Positions 43,544-53,511 of a stretch of 64,000 nucleotides of DNA are shown one piece after another. A program made the position numbers and the translations under genes. The notes below the pieces were generated by a model. It had not been told where the DNA came from and did not search any database. It saw only the letters and a program-made list of their open reading frames with translations. Numbering within the stretch: position 1 is the stretch's first letter; each line of letters starts with the position of its first letter. The stretch is from Chitinibacter bivalviorum (GTDB lineage: Bacteria > Pseudomonadota > Gammaproteobacteria > Burkholderiales > Chitinibacteraceae): positions 2,356,001 through 2,420,000 of the forward strand of contig NZ_CP058627.1 of NCBI RefSeq assembly GCF_013403565.1, written 5' to 3'.

Positions 43544-44662
43544 GTGTCCAACATACTAGTTTTCCCAACTGCAATATTGCAAAAACGCGAAACTAATCAA
43601 GCAACTTCATATCGACAACAAACCGTTGCCGAGGCAGAAGTTATGGACAATCTACTGGAAAAATTCCGCCGACACCTAAGAGCCACAAGAGGCAATTCGC
43701 AAGGAACCGTTAAGCTAGCATTCGAAAAAATACAAAGTGCAATTCAATTTATTGGAAAACCTATTTGGCTTTGGACTGAATCAGAAATAGAAGAATTCTT
43801 TTATTACAAATCAGATGTTTGCTCAATTTCTACATCCACACTAGCAGGCTACCATACCTATTTGCGCAAACTCCAAAATTTTTTATTAATCTCTGATAAC
43901 CTAAATAGATTTATAAAAAATGAGTTCGGAGCAACATTCTCGAAGTTTGTACCAGACCAAATACCTCTGCCAATAAAAAACAAAAACAGAAAGACCAGAA
44001 AAAACATAAACATTCTCAGTAAGGAAGAGTGCGAAATTGTAGTTAATCATATAGAAAAGGAAATGGAGAGCTCCAATAACAAATGGGAATTGCTACTCCT
44101 GCAAAGGGACAAGACAATATTCATTACACTACTAACCATGGGCCTTCGAGTTAGTGAGCTCGTGAAAATTAAAATTGGTGATTTTCTTACAGCCACAAAT
44201 GAATACAATGAAAAAATTTATTTAAATTTAAATACCATAGGAAAAGGTAATGTGGGTCGATGCATCGACGTTCTATTCGATATAACAAGTGATGTTCTTG
44301 ACTGGTACACAAAAAATGTACGATGGGCTTTTTTAAAAAACAAAAATGAAGATGACGACCTTTTATTTTTTTCAGTGCGCGGTACTGCTCTTTCAATAGA
44401 TCAGGTAAATAATATCGTAAAAAAACATTGTAGACTAGCTGGGATCAATAAAGATATCACTACCCATGTGCTGAGACATACGTATGCCACGCACATTCTT
44501 CCGATCGTTGGGCCTACTGCCACCCAAAGATTGCTCGGGCATGGAAATTTAGCAACGACACTAGGCACGTATTACCATCCAAATATTAAAGATGTAATTA
44601 AAGACATTGGTGACGCAGTCTCAGATAAAATAAAAATAGCTAGAGGAGAGACGAAATGCTAA
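43544..44662 (+). CDS. Tyrosine recombinase (integrase-like)
   Basis: 372 residues. An N-terminal core-binding domain (residues about 35-130) precedes the catalytic domain. It has Arg in MGLRVSELVKI, Lys in TIGKGNVGR, the HxxR box HVLRHTYATH, LLGHGNLATTLGTYYHP with the conserved His, and the nucleophile Tyr in the last segment. All catalytic residues appear present. The gene is AT-rich compared with the core. It overlaps the next gene (XRE) by seven bases. No tRNA or att site was recognised nearby. Confidence 0.88.
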   Translation: MSNILVFPTAILQKRETNQATSYRQQTVAEAEVMDNLLEKFRRHLRATRGNSQGTVKLAFEKIQSAIQFIGKPIWLWTESEIEEFFYYKSDVCSISTSTLAGYHTYLRKLQNFLLISDNLNRFIKNEFGATFSKFVPDQIPLPIKNKNRKTRKNINILSKEECEIVVNHIEKEMESSNNKWELLLLQRDKTIFITLLTMGLRVSELVKIKIGDFLTATNEYNEKIYLNLNTIGKGNVGRCIDVLFDITSDVLDWYTKNVRWAFLKNKNEDDDLLFFSVRGTALSIDQVNNIVKKHCRLAGINKDITTHVLRHTYATHILPIVGPTATQRLLGHGNLATTLGTYYHPNIKDVIKDIGDAVSDKIKIARGETKC

Positions 44663-44979
44663 AGAGCAATATAAAAGCTATTGCTCTCGCCAGGGGAATA
44701 AAAACAGCGCGGCATTTTTCTGAGGCATTAAAAATAGCAGGTGTAACTATGTCCATTCAAAATTCAGCTCGATATTTGAAAGCACAGCCTCCTGCGATGA
44801 CGCTCAAACTTATAGATGCAATATGCAAAGCTCTCTCGTGCTCAGTCGGCGAATTGTTTTCAGATCAGGATTATACGACTGCAAATTTTGAAAATACGAG
44901 TAAAAAAAATGACCCTTTGGAGAAGGAACCTCAATATAGGTCGGTCGCCAAGTTTGGTCCTAGCTCAAAGTTTTTTTAA
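44656..44979 (+). CDS. XRE/Cro-like HTH protein
   Basis: 107 residues. The HTH lies in ARHFSEALKIAGVTMSIQNSARYLKAQPPAMTLKLIDAICKAL, given in overlapping parts, followed by CSVGELFSD, the usual ending of Cro/C1 domains. It overlaps the recombinase stop and is followed after one base by the next gene. It may regulate or direct the recombinases. Confidence 0.75.
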   Translation: MLKSNIKAIALARGIKTARHFSEALKIAGVTMSIQNSARYLKAQPPAMTLKLIDAICKALSCSVGELFSDQDYTTANFENTSKKNDPLEKEPQYRSVAKFGPSSKFF

Positions 44980-44980
44980 A

Positions 44981-45823
44981 ATGTCAAAACGCTACAAGTC
45001 AGGCCAAATAATAAAAATACCGAGCTCCTTTGCTATTGCAATAAAAAGCTATGTAAATGCAGCTTACAAAAAAATGAATAAAAAAATCAACGGTGGATAT
45101 GATTATTCAAGTAACACGCCACGGAAGCGTGGCTACGAGGCAATTAGGTTTTGTGAATTTCTTGTCAGCATAGGGATTGATGACTTCGGCAAAGTTGAAC
45201 AATCAATACTTGACCAGTATGCTGATGAGCACTCACGAAAGGAGGCGGGAAAAGCATCAAATTTCCTTAAGTTCATAGCTTATAGCTATCCGAATCTACT
45301 TAAGCTACAGCCGCCCATATTTAAAAGAGCTCCTGCCTGGTCAATGTGCGAGCAGGAAAAAAATGTCCGAGAAATAATTGCAAACTCCAGCACGATTACT
45401 AATAAAGAAGTTCAATTGGCAATTCATTTTCTTGCATTATATGGCCAACCAATAAGCAAAAGCGCAAGAATAAATATCCGCGACGTTAAAATGGATGGTG
45501 ACGATGTGTTTGTAAAGTTTTGCAAATACTTCATCAAAATCGATGAGACTGCAAAATCCATATTGCTTTCTATACACCCAGACCTTTGCGAAAAAATTAA
45601 TAAAAAAGAAAATGAATCAATTTTATCTAGCAAGGTTTGTTATCGAGTTCAGCCGGGGCTCTTGGGTTGCGCCCCCAAAAAGATACGAAATACCGCAATC
45701 TTAAATATTATTAAAGCACAACGAACACATAGTCTAAAAGCCCTTTCAGACGCATTAGATGTCTCAATGCCAACCCTAATATGGCTTGCTCAAGCAATAT
45801 CAACATCTTACTTTGATAGATGA
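44981..45823 (+). CDS. Recombinase-like protein with decayed active site
   Basis: 280 residues. A phage-integrase-like core-binding pattern (RGYEAIRFCEFLVSIG, then LDQYADEHS) is followed by a domain with ALYGQPISKSARINIRDVKMD, where a tyrosine recombinase would have its first Arg motif. Its C terminus (KKIRNTAILNIIKAQ) has no clear HxxR box or Tyr. It may be an accessory, catalytically inactive partner of the recombinase two genes upstream. The assignment is by shape only and I would not call it an active enzyme. Confidence 0.5.
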   Translation: MSKRYKSGQIIKIPSSFAIAIKSYVNAAYKKMNKKINGGYDYSSNTPRKRGYEAIRFCEFLVSIGIDDFGKVEQSILDQYADEHSRKEAGKASNFLKFIAYSYPNLLKLQPPIFKRAPAWSMCEQEKNVREIIANSSTITNKEVQLAIHFLALYGQPISKSARINIRDVKMDGDDVFVKFCKYFIKIDETAKSILLSIHPDLCEKINKKENESILSSKVCYRVQPGLLGCAPKKIRNTAILNIIKAQRTHSLKALSDALDVSMPTLIWLAQAISTSYFDR

Positions 45824-45948
45824 TGTTTTTGAGCTTTAATTCATAAAATTATCCCAAAATACGAAATCTAGCGCCCCTCCCCGGAAATTAACCTCGGTTA
45901 GAAGTAGAATTTTCTCCTATTAGTATCGAGGAAGGGTAATCCCCCCAC

Positions 45949-45993
45949 CAAATCATCGCCATCCTCAAGCAAGCCGAAGGTGCTCGCCGGTGA
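45949..45993 (+). pseudogene. Remnant of an IS3-type orfA
   Basis: In one frame it reads QIIAILKQAEGARR and stops; the usual IS orfA text QIIAILKQAEAG...PV.ELC continues in another frame after a shift near 45983. No full element or ends remain. The gap 45824-46244 holds only this remnant and the palindromes at 46121-46155. Confidence 0.5.
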
Positions 45994-46120
45994 TCGAGTC
46001 ATCTGCAATCTGATCACAAATAATCAGAATGGGTGGTCATCTCTGCAAAAATCCGCACCAAACCCATCTCAGGCAACTAGAGCCAACATTCAACATAATA
46101 TGATGCTTAATTTTTATTTG

Positions 46121-46155
46121 TGCTCATATCATGAGCAGTTTTCTCATTTAATGAG
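46121..46155. promoter_or_regulatory. Pair of operator-like palindromes
   Basis: TGCTCAT-ATC-ATGAGCA (46121-46137) and CTCAT-TTA-ATGAG (46143-46155, extended TTCTCATTTAATGAGCA) have centres 20 bases apart, about two helical turns. This is typical of a dimeric repressor site pair, but no regulator gene is next to it. Confidence 0.55.
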
Positions 46156-46184
46156 CAAAATCAAGTAAATATTCGGGAATAGAA

Positions 46185-46205
46185 AAACCGCCGAATTAGC
46201 GGTTT
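46185..46205 (-). terminator. Terminator of the STAS/HATPase gene pair
   Basis: AAACCGC and GCGGTTT form a 7-bp stem. On the minus strand it is followed by TTC TATT, about 40 bases after the stop of the STAS-like gene. Confidence 0.55.
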
Positions 46206-46244
46206 CATTCGCACGCTTATGCTACGTCACCCATACGGAGGGCT

Positions 46245-46538
46245 CTACAAATCATTGCGTTGAGACTCAAAAACCAGTCTAGATTTAATCATGCTATTAA
46301 TTTGCTTTGTTGAATCAATAACACTTAAATTCTCTTTGATTTTTTGAAGACCAAAGGACTCTAACACTCTAACGAAACAACCGTTAGCAAAAGATGATGG
46401 TATTGCATCAATTCCATAAAATGAAAGGGTTACTTTTTCATTTTCATGAAATGTCCTAATCACAATATCACTAATTACCACACCATCTTCATATGTATAA
46501 GCTTGCTTCACAAGATCAAGCACACGTAAATTTACCAT
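46245..46538 (-). CDS. STAS-like protein (DUF4325 type)
   Basis: 97 residues. The pattern KVTLSFYGIDAIPSSFANGCFVRVLE matches the STAS-like DUF4325 family, in which a strand-helix segment holds a conserved Ser and Phe. STAS proteins bind anti-sigma-type ATPases and can be phosphorylated on Ser. Its start overlaps the upstream HATPase gene by seven bases, so the two are coupled and probably partners. Confidence 0.7.
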   Translation of the reverse strand: MVNLRVLDLVKQAYTYEDGVVISDIVIRTFHENEKVTLSFYGIDAIPSSFANGCFVRVLESFGLQKIKENLSVIDSTKQINSMIKSRLVFESQRNDL

Positions 46539-47407
46539 TCGAACTCCTCATCATCGGCAAGTGTTCTATCAAACTTATCGGTGCGTAACATTATCTCAAA
46601 AACTGTTCCCGTATAATACCCAGATCTTTGGCTACAGTCCGAGTAACCGTATTCACTACAAATTATGTGTGCATTTCCAGAGCGAATGGAAACCTCACCG
46701 CCATTATTTGTAACTGTTTGTGAAAGATAAAAAAGGCCAACACCTCTATTCCTCACCGTTGTATTGGTGGTAAAACCCTCTTGCATCGCAAGAATAACAG
46801 CCTCTCCATCGGAAAGTTCAGGCCGCACTTTCTTTACATTAGCTGGAATCCCAATACCAAAATCGGAAAGGGTAATCACAATTTTCTTTAATTTAGGAAA
46901 AAACTGAACAAAAATACAACCCGTATCTTTACCCGAATGGTCACGAATATTATTAAATAACTCCCACAAACACATTCTCAATTCAACAAGCGATTTCTTG
47001 GACGTTTCTAATGCTTTTGCTAACCAAGAAATACAATGATTTTCAATCCACAAATGACTCTGAGGGTGATTAATCCATTTCAAAGGGAGAGTTGTGGATC
47101 GGAGAGACGCATTATTAAAAATCTTTTTCCCTGCGTAATGCTCAAAAAATAAAGAATCATCCAAGAATCTTATGGCGCCAGCATTTTTGTTAGGTATATC
47201 AAACCGCTGCGCAACACCTTTCGAAAGCAGCCATTCAATTAGATTGCTGAATACAGTAACGCCAGTTGGGTCAATAAACTCCAATGGAGCCAAATCGTAA
47301 ACAATTTCATCAGAAATTGGCGTCAGTGACTTATCAACCGTTTGTGATAACAAGTGATCAATCGTGAGGATATTCATCCTCTTGGGCAGTTTTACTTTTA
47401 ACGCCAT
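46532..47407 (-). CDS. STAS-HATPase protein (anti-sigma-kinase-like)
   Basis: 291 residues. The N-terminal 30-90 segment, YDLAPLEFIDPTGVTVFSNL, looks like a STAS domain. The C-terminal half is a GHKL ATPase: N box ELFNNIRDHSG at 149-159, G1 box SDFGIGIP at 181-188, and G2 box NRGVGL at 220-225. No histidine-kinase dimerisation domain is seen, so it resembles SpoIIAB/RsbW-type kinases joined to their own STAS domain. AT-rich; it belongs to the same island as the recombinases. Confidence 0.75.
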   Translation of the reverse strand: MALKVKLPKRMNILTIDHLLSQTVDKSLTPISDEIVYDLAPLEFIDPTGVTVFSNLIEWLLSKGVAQRFDIPNKNAGAIRFLDDSLFFEHYAGKKIFNNASLRSTTLPLKWINHPQSHLWIENHCISWLAKALETSKKSLVELRMCLWELFNNIRDHSGKDTGCIFVQFFPKLKKIVITLSDFGIGIPANVKKVRPELSDGEAVILAMQEGFTTNTTVRNRGVGLFYLSQTVTNNGGEVSIRSGNAHIICSEYGYSDCSQRSGYYTGTVFEIMLRTDKFDRTLADDEEFEW

Positions 47408-47450
47408 ATGTACCCAACAATAACAACAATAAGATACTGTATCAAAAATA

Positions 47451-47480
47451 AAATTGGAGATGCAATAACATCTCCAATTT
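47451..47480 (-). terminator. Hairpin terminator downstream of gatB
   Basis: Perfect 12-base arms AAATTGGAGATG and CATCTCCAATTT with a 6-base loop. On the minus strand it is followed by TATTTTTG, so it ends the gatCAB operon just before the island. Confidence 0.75.
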
Positions 47481-47483
47481 ATC

Positions 47484-48926
47484 TTACCCTACCTTCTTCT
47501 TCAACAACTCCAACGCCATCCCTGGGTTGGCCTTGCCGCCTGAGCCTTTCATCACTTGCCCGACCAAGGCATTGAGTGCCTTCTCCTTCCCGCTGCGATA
47601 TTCCTCAATCGCTTTCGGATTGGCCGCCAGTACCGCATCAACAATCGCTTCAATCGCGCCGGTGTCGGACTCTTGCTTCAGACCATCGCGCTCGATAATC
47701 ACATCCGCAGCATCACCGCTTTCCCACATTTTTTTCAAAACGTCTTTGGCGGTTTTGTTGTTGATGGTGTTATCGGAAATGCGCTTGATCAGGCCCGCCA
47801 GCGCGTCGCTGGACACTGGGCTATCGGCGATGGTTTTCTCTTCGCGGTTGAGCGTGGCGGAGATGTCGCCCATGATCCAGTTGGCGGCGAGCTTGGCGTC
47901 GGCACCTGCGGCGACGCTGGCTTCGAAGTAGCTGGCGAGCTCTTTGCTGGCGGTCAGCATACGGGCGTCGTATTCAGACAGGCCGTATTGCGACGCAAAG
48001 CGCGCTTGCATCGCGACGGGCAGCTCAGGCAATTCACTGCGTACGCGATCGACCCATTCCTCGCTGATCACCAGTGGTGGCAAGTCTGGATCGGGGAAGT
48101 AGCGGTAATCGTGCGCGTCTTCCTTGCTGCGCATCATCCGTGTTTCGCCCGTGTCGGGGTTAAACAGGATGGTGGCTTGCTGGATTTTGCGGCCCGATTC
48201 GATTTCGTCGATCTGCCATTGCACTTCGTACTTAATCGCCTGCTCGATGAATTTGAACGAGTTCAGGTTTTTGATCTCGCGGCGCGTGCCAAATTCGGCT
48301 TGGCCTTCGGGGCGAACTGAGACGTTGACGTCGCAGCGGAACGAGCCCTCGCTCATATTGCCGTCGCAAATACCGATCCACGTTACCAAGCTATACAAGG
48401 CTTTGGCGTAGGCCACGGCTTCGGCGGCCGAGCGCATTTCTGGCTCGGAAACGATTTCGAGCAACGGTGTACCCGCGCGGTTTAAGTCGATACCCGATAC
48501 GCCGTGAAAGCCTTCGTGCACCGATTTACCCGCGTCTTCTTCCAAATGCGCGCGCGTCAGGTTGATCACTTTTTCGTACGGGTCGCCCTTGGCAGGCTGA
48601 ACCTGAATCGTGATCGCGCCGCCTTCCACCACTGGCAGCTCAAACTGGCTGATCTGATAGCCTTTGGGCAAGTCGGGGTAGAAGTAGTTTTTGCGGGCAA
48701 AAATCGATTTGCGGTTGACTTTGGCGCCAATCGCCAAGCCAAACTGGATGGCTTTTTCGACCGCTGCGCGGTTCATCACCGGCAATGCGCCCGGCAAGGC
48801 GATATCGACCACCGCGGTTTGCGTGTTTGGCTCTGCGCCGTACGTCGTACTGGCGGCAGAGAAAATTTTTGATTTAGTGGTGAGCTGGGTATGTACTTCC
48901 AGCCCAATAACGACTTCCCATTTCAT
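47484..48926 (-). CDS. gatB: Aspartyl/glutamyl-tRNA amidotransferase subunit B
   Basis: GatB is the kinase/transamidation subunit that converts Glu-tRNA(Gln) and Asp-tRNA(Asn) to Gln- and Asn-tRNA. Features are [33 protein letters not shown] in parts, and a C-terminal tail binding tRNA (YqeY-like). 480 residues. The start at 48926 ([12 protein letters not shown]) has AAGGACG ahead; the frame continues 16 codons upstream without family similarity. gatC-gatA-gatB is one operon on the minus strand. Confidence 0.96.
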   Translation of the reverse strand: MKWEVVIGLEVHTQLTTKSKIFSAASTTYGAEPNTQTAVVDIALPGALPVMNRAAVEKAIQFGLAIGAKVNRKSIFARKNYFYPDLPKGYQISQFELPVVEGGAITIQVQPAKGDPYEKVINLTRAHLEEDAGKSVHEGFHGVSGIDLNRAGTPLLEIVSEPEMRSAAEAVAYAKALYSLVTWIGICDGNMSEGSFRCDVNVSVRPEGQAEFGTRREIKNLNSFKFIEQAIKYEVQWQIDEIESGRKIQQATILFNPDTGETRMMRSKEDAHDYRYFPDPDLPPLVISEEWVDRVRSELPELPVAMQARFASQYGLSEYDARMLTASKELASYFEASVAAGADAKLAANWIMGDISATLNREEKTIADSPVSSDALAGLIKRISDNTINNKTAKDVLKKMWESGDAADVIIERDGLKQESDTGAIEAIVDAVLAANPKAIEEYRSGKEKALNALVGQVMKGSGGKANPGMALELLKKKVG

Positions 48927-48946
48927 CGTATACGTCCTTGTGCCGC

Positions 48947-50392
48947 TTAAAGTTGCGGCGCTTTGGTGTGCCAATCGGTGACTTGCTGGTATTGATGCGC
49001 GATGCCGAGCATTTTGGCCTCGGCAAAGTAATTACCAATAATTTGCAGGCCGATCGGGTGGCCGTTGGATGCAAAACCCACCGGTACGCTCATGCCTGGC
49101 AAGCCCGCCAAGTTCACGCCCAGCGTGTAAATATCTTCCAAATACACGGCGATTGGGTCGGCATTTTTCTCGCCGATATTCCATGCGGTGGTTGGCGTAA
49201 CAGGCCCCATGATCACGTCGCACTGGGCAAACGCGGCTTGGAAATCGTTAGCGATCAGGCGGCGGATTTTTTGCGCCTTGATGTAGTACGCGTCGTAGTA
49301 GCCGTGGCTGAGTACATACGCGCCAGTCATGATGCGGCGTTTCACTTCGGTGCCAAAACCTTCGGCGCGAGTTTGCTCGTACATATCGTCCAGATTGCCG
49401 GTTTTAGCCGTGCGATGGCCGTAGCGTACGCCGTCAAAACGCGACAAGTTACTTGACGCTTCGGCTGGCGCAATCACGTAATACGACGGAATCGCGAGCT
49501 TAGTGTTTGGCAAGCTGATCTCAACAATCGTTGCACCGAGTGCTTTGTATTGCTCAACGGCGGCGTTGATTGCGCCGGCGATTTCGGCATTGAGGCCTTC
49601 AGCGAAATACTCGCGTGGCAAGCCGATTTTCAGGCCACTCAATGGGGCATTCAAATCACGAGTGTAGTCTTCTTTGGCGTGCTCTAGGCTGGTTGAGTCG
49701 CGTTCGTCAAAACCAGCCATCACATTGAGCATCAGCGCGCAGTCTTCGGCGGTGTGCGCCATTGGGCCGCCTTGATCCAGTGAGCTAGCGTACGCCACCA
49801 TCCCAAAACGGCTCACGATGCCGTAGGTTGGCTTGATGCCAGTAATGCCGCAGAACGCTGCAGGCTGACGAATTGAGCCACCGGTGTCAGTGCCGGTGGC
49901 AACGGCTGCAAAGCCAGCTGCGACCGATGCTGCCGAGCCACCTGATGAACCACCGGGAACCGCTTTTTTATCCCACGGATTTTTTACTGGGCCGTAAAAG
50001 CTGTTTTCATTGCTCGAGCCCATCGCGAATTCGTCCATATTGGCGCGGCCAACGACGACAAAACCTGCCGCATCGCAGTTTTCCGCGACTTGTGATGAAT
50101 ATGGTGCGATGAAATTATCGAGCATCTTGCTGCCGCAGCTGGTTTTCCAGCCTTCATGGCAGAAGATGTCTTTGTGAATCAGCGGCACGCCCAGCATCGC
50201 TCGTGTATCACCTGCGGCGCGTGCAGCATCGGCAGCGGCGGCGGCGGCGAGCGCTTTTTCGGCATCAACGGCGACCAGCGCGTTCAATTGGCCATTGTGC
50301 GCGGCGATTTGCGCCAGACATTCGGTGACGAGGGCAACCGAAGTCGTTTGGCCTGCGGCCAGCGCGTCAATCTGTTGTTTTAAAGTTTGCAT
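48947..50392 (-). CDS. gatA: Aspartyl/glutamyl-tRNA amidotransferase subunit A
   Basis: GatA is the amidase that frees ammonia from glutamine. The amidase signature [21 protein letters not shown] contains the Ser-cisSer pair, and the catalytic Lys is at LIHKDIF. 481 residues, normal. It lies 20 bases ahead of gatB and 57 bases after gatC. Confidence 0.96.
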   Translation of the reverse strand: MQTLKQQIDALAAGQTTSVALVTECLAQIAAHNGQLNALVAVDAEKALAAAAAADAARAAGDTRAMLGVPLIHKDIFCHEGWKTSCGSKMLDNFIAPYSSQVAENCDAAGFVVVGRANMDEFAMGSSNENSFYGPVKNPWDKKAVPGGSSGGSAASVAAGFAAVATGTDTGGSIRQPAAFCGITGIKPTYGIVSRFGMVAYASSLDQGGPMAHTAEDCALMLNVMAGFDERDSTSLEHAKEDYTRDLNAPLSGLKIGLPREYFAEGLNAEIAGAINAAVEQYKALGATIVEISLPNTKLAIPSYYVIAPAEASSNLSRFDGVRYGHRTAKTGNLDDMYEQTRAEGFGTEVKRRIMTGAYVLSHGYYDAYYIKAQKIRRLIANDFQAAFAQCDVIMGPVTPTTAWNIGEKNADPIAVYLEDIYTLGVNLAGLPGMSVPVGFASNGHPIGLQIIGNYFAEAKMLGIAHQYQQVTDWHTKAPQL

Positions 50393-50449
50393 AACAATTT
50401 AGGTCATGGCGGGGTTGCCCCACACACCATCACCCTCACTCCTTATCAA

Positions 50450-50737
50450 TTACTCGATGACTTTCGGTACCAGATAGAGGCCATTTTCCACGCTAGGCGC
50501 AACGGCCTGGAAGCTTTCCCGGCGATTCGGGGCGGTGGCGGCATCTTCACGCAGACGCAACATCACGTCCTGTGCATGGGCCATCGGCTCAATACCATCG
50601 GTATCTACTGCGCGCATTTCTTCGATCAGCGCAAAAAGTTGATTCAGTTGCGACTGGCTAGCTACCACCTCATCGTCGCTGACCGCAATGCGGGCCAAGC
50701 GTGCAATGCGGCGTACATCGTCCTGTGACAAAGACAT
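50450..50737 (-). CDS. gatC: Aspartyl/glutamyl-tRNA amidotransferase subunit C
   Basis: GatC (95 residues) stabilises GatA and GatB. The sequence [20 protein letters not shown] and the C-terminal [17 protein letters not shown] are standard. It is the first gene of the operon and divergent from mreB; the promoter region is shared (50738-50969). Confidence 0.94.
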   Translation of the reverse strand: MSLSQDDVRRIARLARIAVSDDEVVASQSQLNQLFALIEEMRAVDTDGIEPMAHAQDVMLRLREDAATAPNRRESFQAVAPSVENGLYLVPKVIE

Positions 50738-50942
50738 GGTCGTATTTACCCCGTAAAACCTTCAATAACGTCAACACAATAGGGTATCATATCGGGTTTG
50801 TTTCTCCCACCCACGAACTAAATGGGTCGGAAGCAAGACAAAGCTTGGCTTGTGCGCGATGATCACCATGCCGCAGTGCAACATCAAGACCCAACAACAG
50901 GGTATTTGATTGGCAAAACAGCGCCGTCGAATACCGATTTAA

Positions 50943-52016
<1,074 letters not shown>

Positions 52017-52039
52017 GAGTTAAGCAGGTATAGCTACAA

Positions 52040-52063
52040 AGGCCATGCCTAGCATGGCCTTTT
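52040..52063 (+). terminator. Hairpin between mreB and mreC
   Basis: GGCCATGC and GCATGGCC form an 8-bp perfect stem with a 3-base loop and TTTT after it, between the mreB stop and the mreC start. It should reduce read-through and give more MreB than the genes behind it. Confidence 0.7.
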
Positions 52064-52083
52064 GGCATATACCCAATGCCATT

Positions 52084-52968
52084 ATGCAAGCCACTCAACC
52101 TACGTTCTTTAAGCAAGGCCCCAAGCCACTGACGCGTGTGCTGATTTTTTCAGCACTATCGATTGCGTTGATGGTGGGCGATGCTTATTACCAACTGCTT
52201 GGTCGCGTTCGCGAACAAGTCTCGGTCGCGCTTTATCCGTTGCAATGGCTGGCGACTGCGCCAACCAATGCGGTGATTGAAGCCAGTAATTTCCTGCAAA
52301 GACAAACTGAGCTGATCGCCGAAAATCGCGCGCTCAATGATGTGCGTTTAATTGCGCAAGGGCAGGAAATGCGCTTGAAGGCGCTTGAAGCCGAAAATGC
52401 GCACTTACGCGCACTCAAAGTGGCGAACGAAAATAATCCACGCGAAAGTCAGCTCACGCAGATTCTCTACAATGGTCGTGATCCATTTGGCGCGAAGCTG
52501 ATTGTCGATCGCGGGCAACGCTCTGGCGTAACCGAAGGGCAGATTGTGCTCGATGCCAGTGGCGTCGTCGGCCAAGTCGTGCGTACCCAGCCAATGACCA
52601 GTGAAGTACGACTGATTTCAGATCGTGAACATATGGTGCCCGTCGTCGTGGCACGCAATCAGTTGCGTACCGTGGTGTATGGCACTGGACGTCAATCACC
52701 GCTGGAAGTGCGCAATATGGCGCCAAATGTCGACATTCAAGTCGGTGATACTTTACTGACGTCGGGGATTGATGGGCTTTACCCTGCCGGTTTGCCCGTG
52801 GCCAAAGTTGTTAAAGTGGAACGCGCTGCCGGTACGGCTTTTGCGCGCATTCAATGCCAGCCATTGGCTGCGATTGATCAGCACCGTTTTGTGTTGCTGC
52901 TCAATGCACCGCCAACACTGCCACCTTACCCTGAATCAACGCCAGCACCGAAAGCGAAGGGACACTAA
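52084..52968 (+). CDS. mreC: Rod-shape protein MreC
   Basis: MreC is a bitopic inner-membrane protein whose periplasmic coiled coil and beta domains link the MreB/RodA/PBP2 complex. A membrane segment sits at about residues 20-40, a coiled coil (ENRALNDVRLIAQGQEMRLK) follows, and the beta part includes DPFGAKLIVDRG. The start at 52084 (MQATQPTFF) lies after the hairpin; an ATG at 52045 would be inside the stem. The C terminus is Pro-rich. Confidence 0.92.
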   Translation: MQATQPTFFKQGPKPLTRVLIFSALSIALMVGDAYYQLLGRVREQVSVALYPLQWLATAPTNAVIEASNFLQRQTELIAENRALNDVRLIAQGQEMRLKALEAENAHLRALKVANENNPRESQLTQILYNGRDPFGAKLIVDRGQRSGVTEGQIVLDASGVVGQVVRTQPMTSEVRLISDREHMVPVVVARNQLRTVVYGTGRQSPLEVRNMAPNVDIQVGDTLLTSGIDGLYPAGLPVAKVVKVERAAGTAFARIQCQPLAAIDQHRFVLLLNAPPTLPPYPESTPAPKAKGH

Positions 52969-53474
52969 TGCCAATTAGCCGCCAAATGCTGCGCCCTGTT
53001 GGGGGCGGTTTTATTTTTATGTCGTTTATTTTTGCGCTGCTGATTAATTTATTACCTTGGCAGGCCACGACAGCCAGCTTTGCGCCCGATTTTGTCGCGC
53101 TGATGATTATCTACTGGACGCTAAATCAGCCGCGTCGTTTTGGCGTGGCGTGGGCGTTTTTGCTGGGGATTTTCATGGATGTGGCCGATGGCAATTTGCT
53201 CGGGCAACACGCGCTGGCATATTCCATCATCGCTTTTCTGACTTTATCGCGCCAACGCCAGTTGGCTGTATTTCCATTCTGGCAGCAAGCTTTTGTCGCA
53301 CTGGCGTTTATGCTGCTTTCGCAAACCATCATGTTAGTAGTACGGATGATGATGGGGGCTAATTTTGTTGGTTGGAGTTATTTTGCGGGCAGTTTCCTCG
53401 CCGCTTTTATCTGGCCACCATTATCAAATTTGATGATTATGTATCAACGCAAGGACGTACCGGACGAACTATGA
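52968..53474 (+). CDS. mreD: Rod-shape protein MreD
   Basis: 168 residues, a small membrane protein with about five transmembrane helices (GFIFMSFIFALLINLLPW near the start; FVALAFMLLSQTIMLVV later). It completes the MreBCD complex. Its ATG overlaps the mreC stop by one base (TAATG). Confidence 0.9.
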   Translation: MPISRQMLRPVGGGFIFMSFIFALLINLLPWQATTASFAPDFVALMIIYWTLNQPRRFGVAWAFLLGIFMDVADGNLLGQHALAYSIIAFLTLSRQRQLAVFPFWQQAFVALAFMLLSQTIMLVVRMMMGANFVGWSYFAGSFLAAFIWPPLSNLMIMYQRKDVPDEL

Positions 53475-53511
53475 AGGTACTTCACTTGCCTCTATGCGCG
53501 TGGGGTTTGCA

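Noticed and set aside
43544..45823. Prophage integrase with attachment sites
   Set aside because: No tRNA gene, no direct repeats of att type and no phage structural genes were found nearby, so I call only a recombinase module.
46121..46155. CRISPR-like repeat pair
   Set aside because: Only two short palindromes 20 bases apart, without spacers or cas genes; operator sites fit better.
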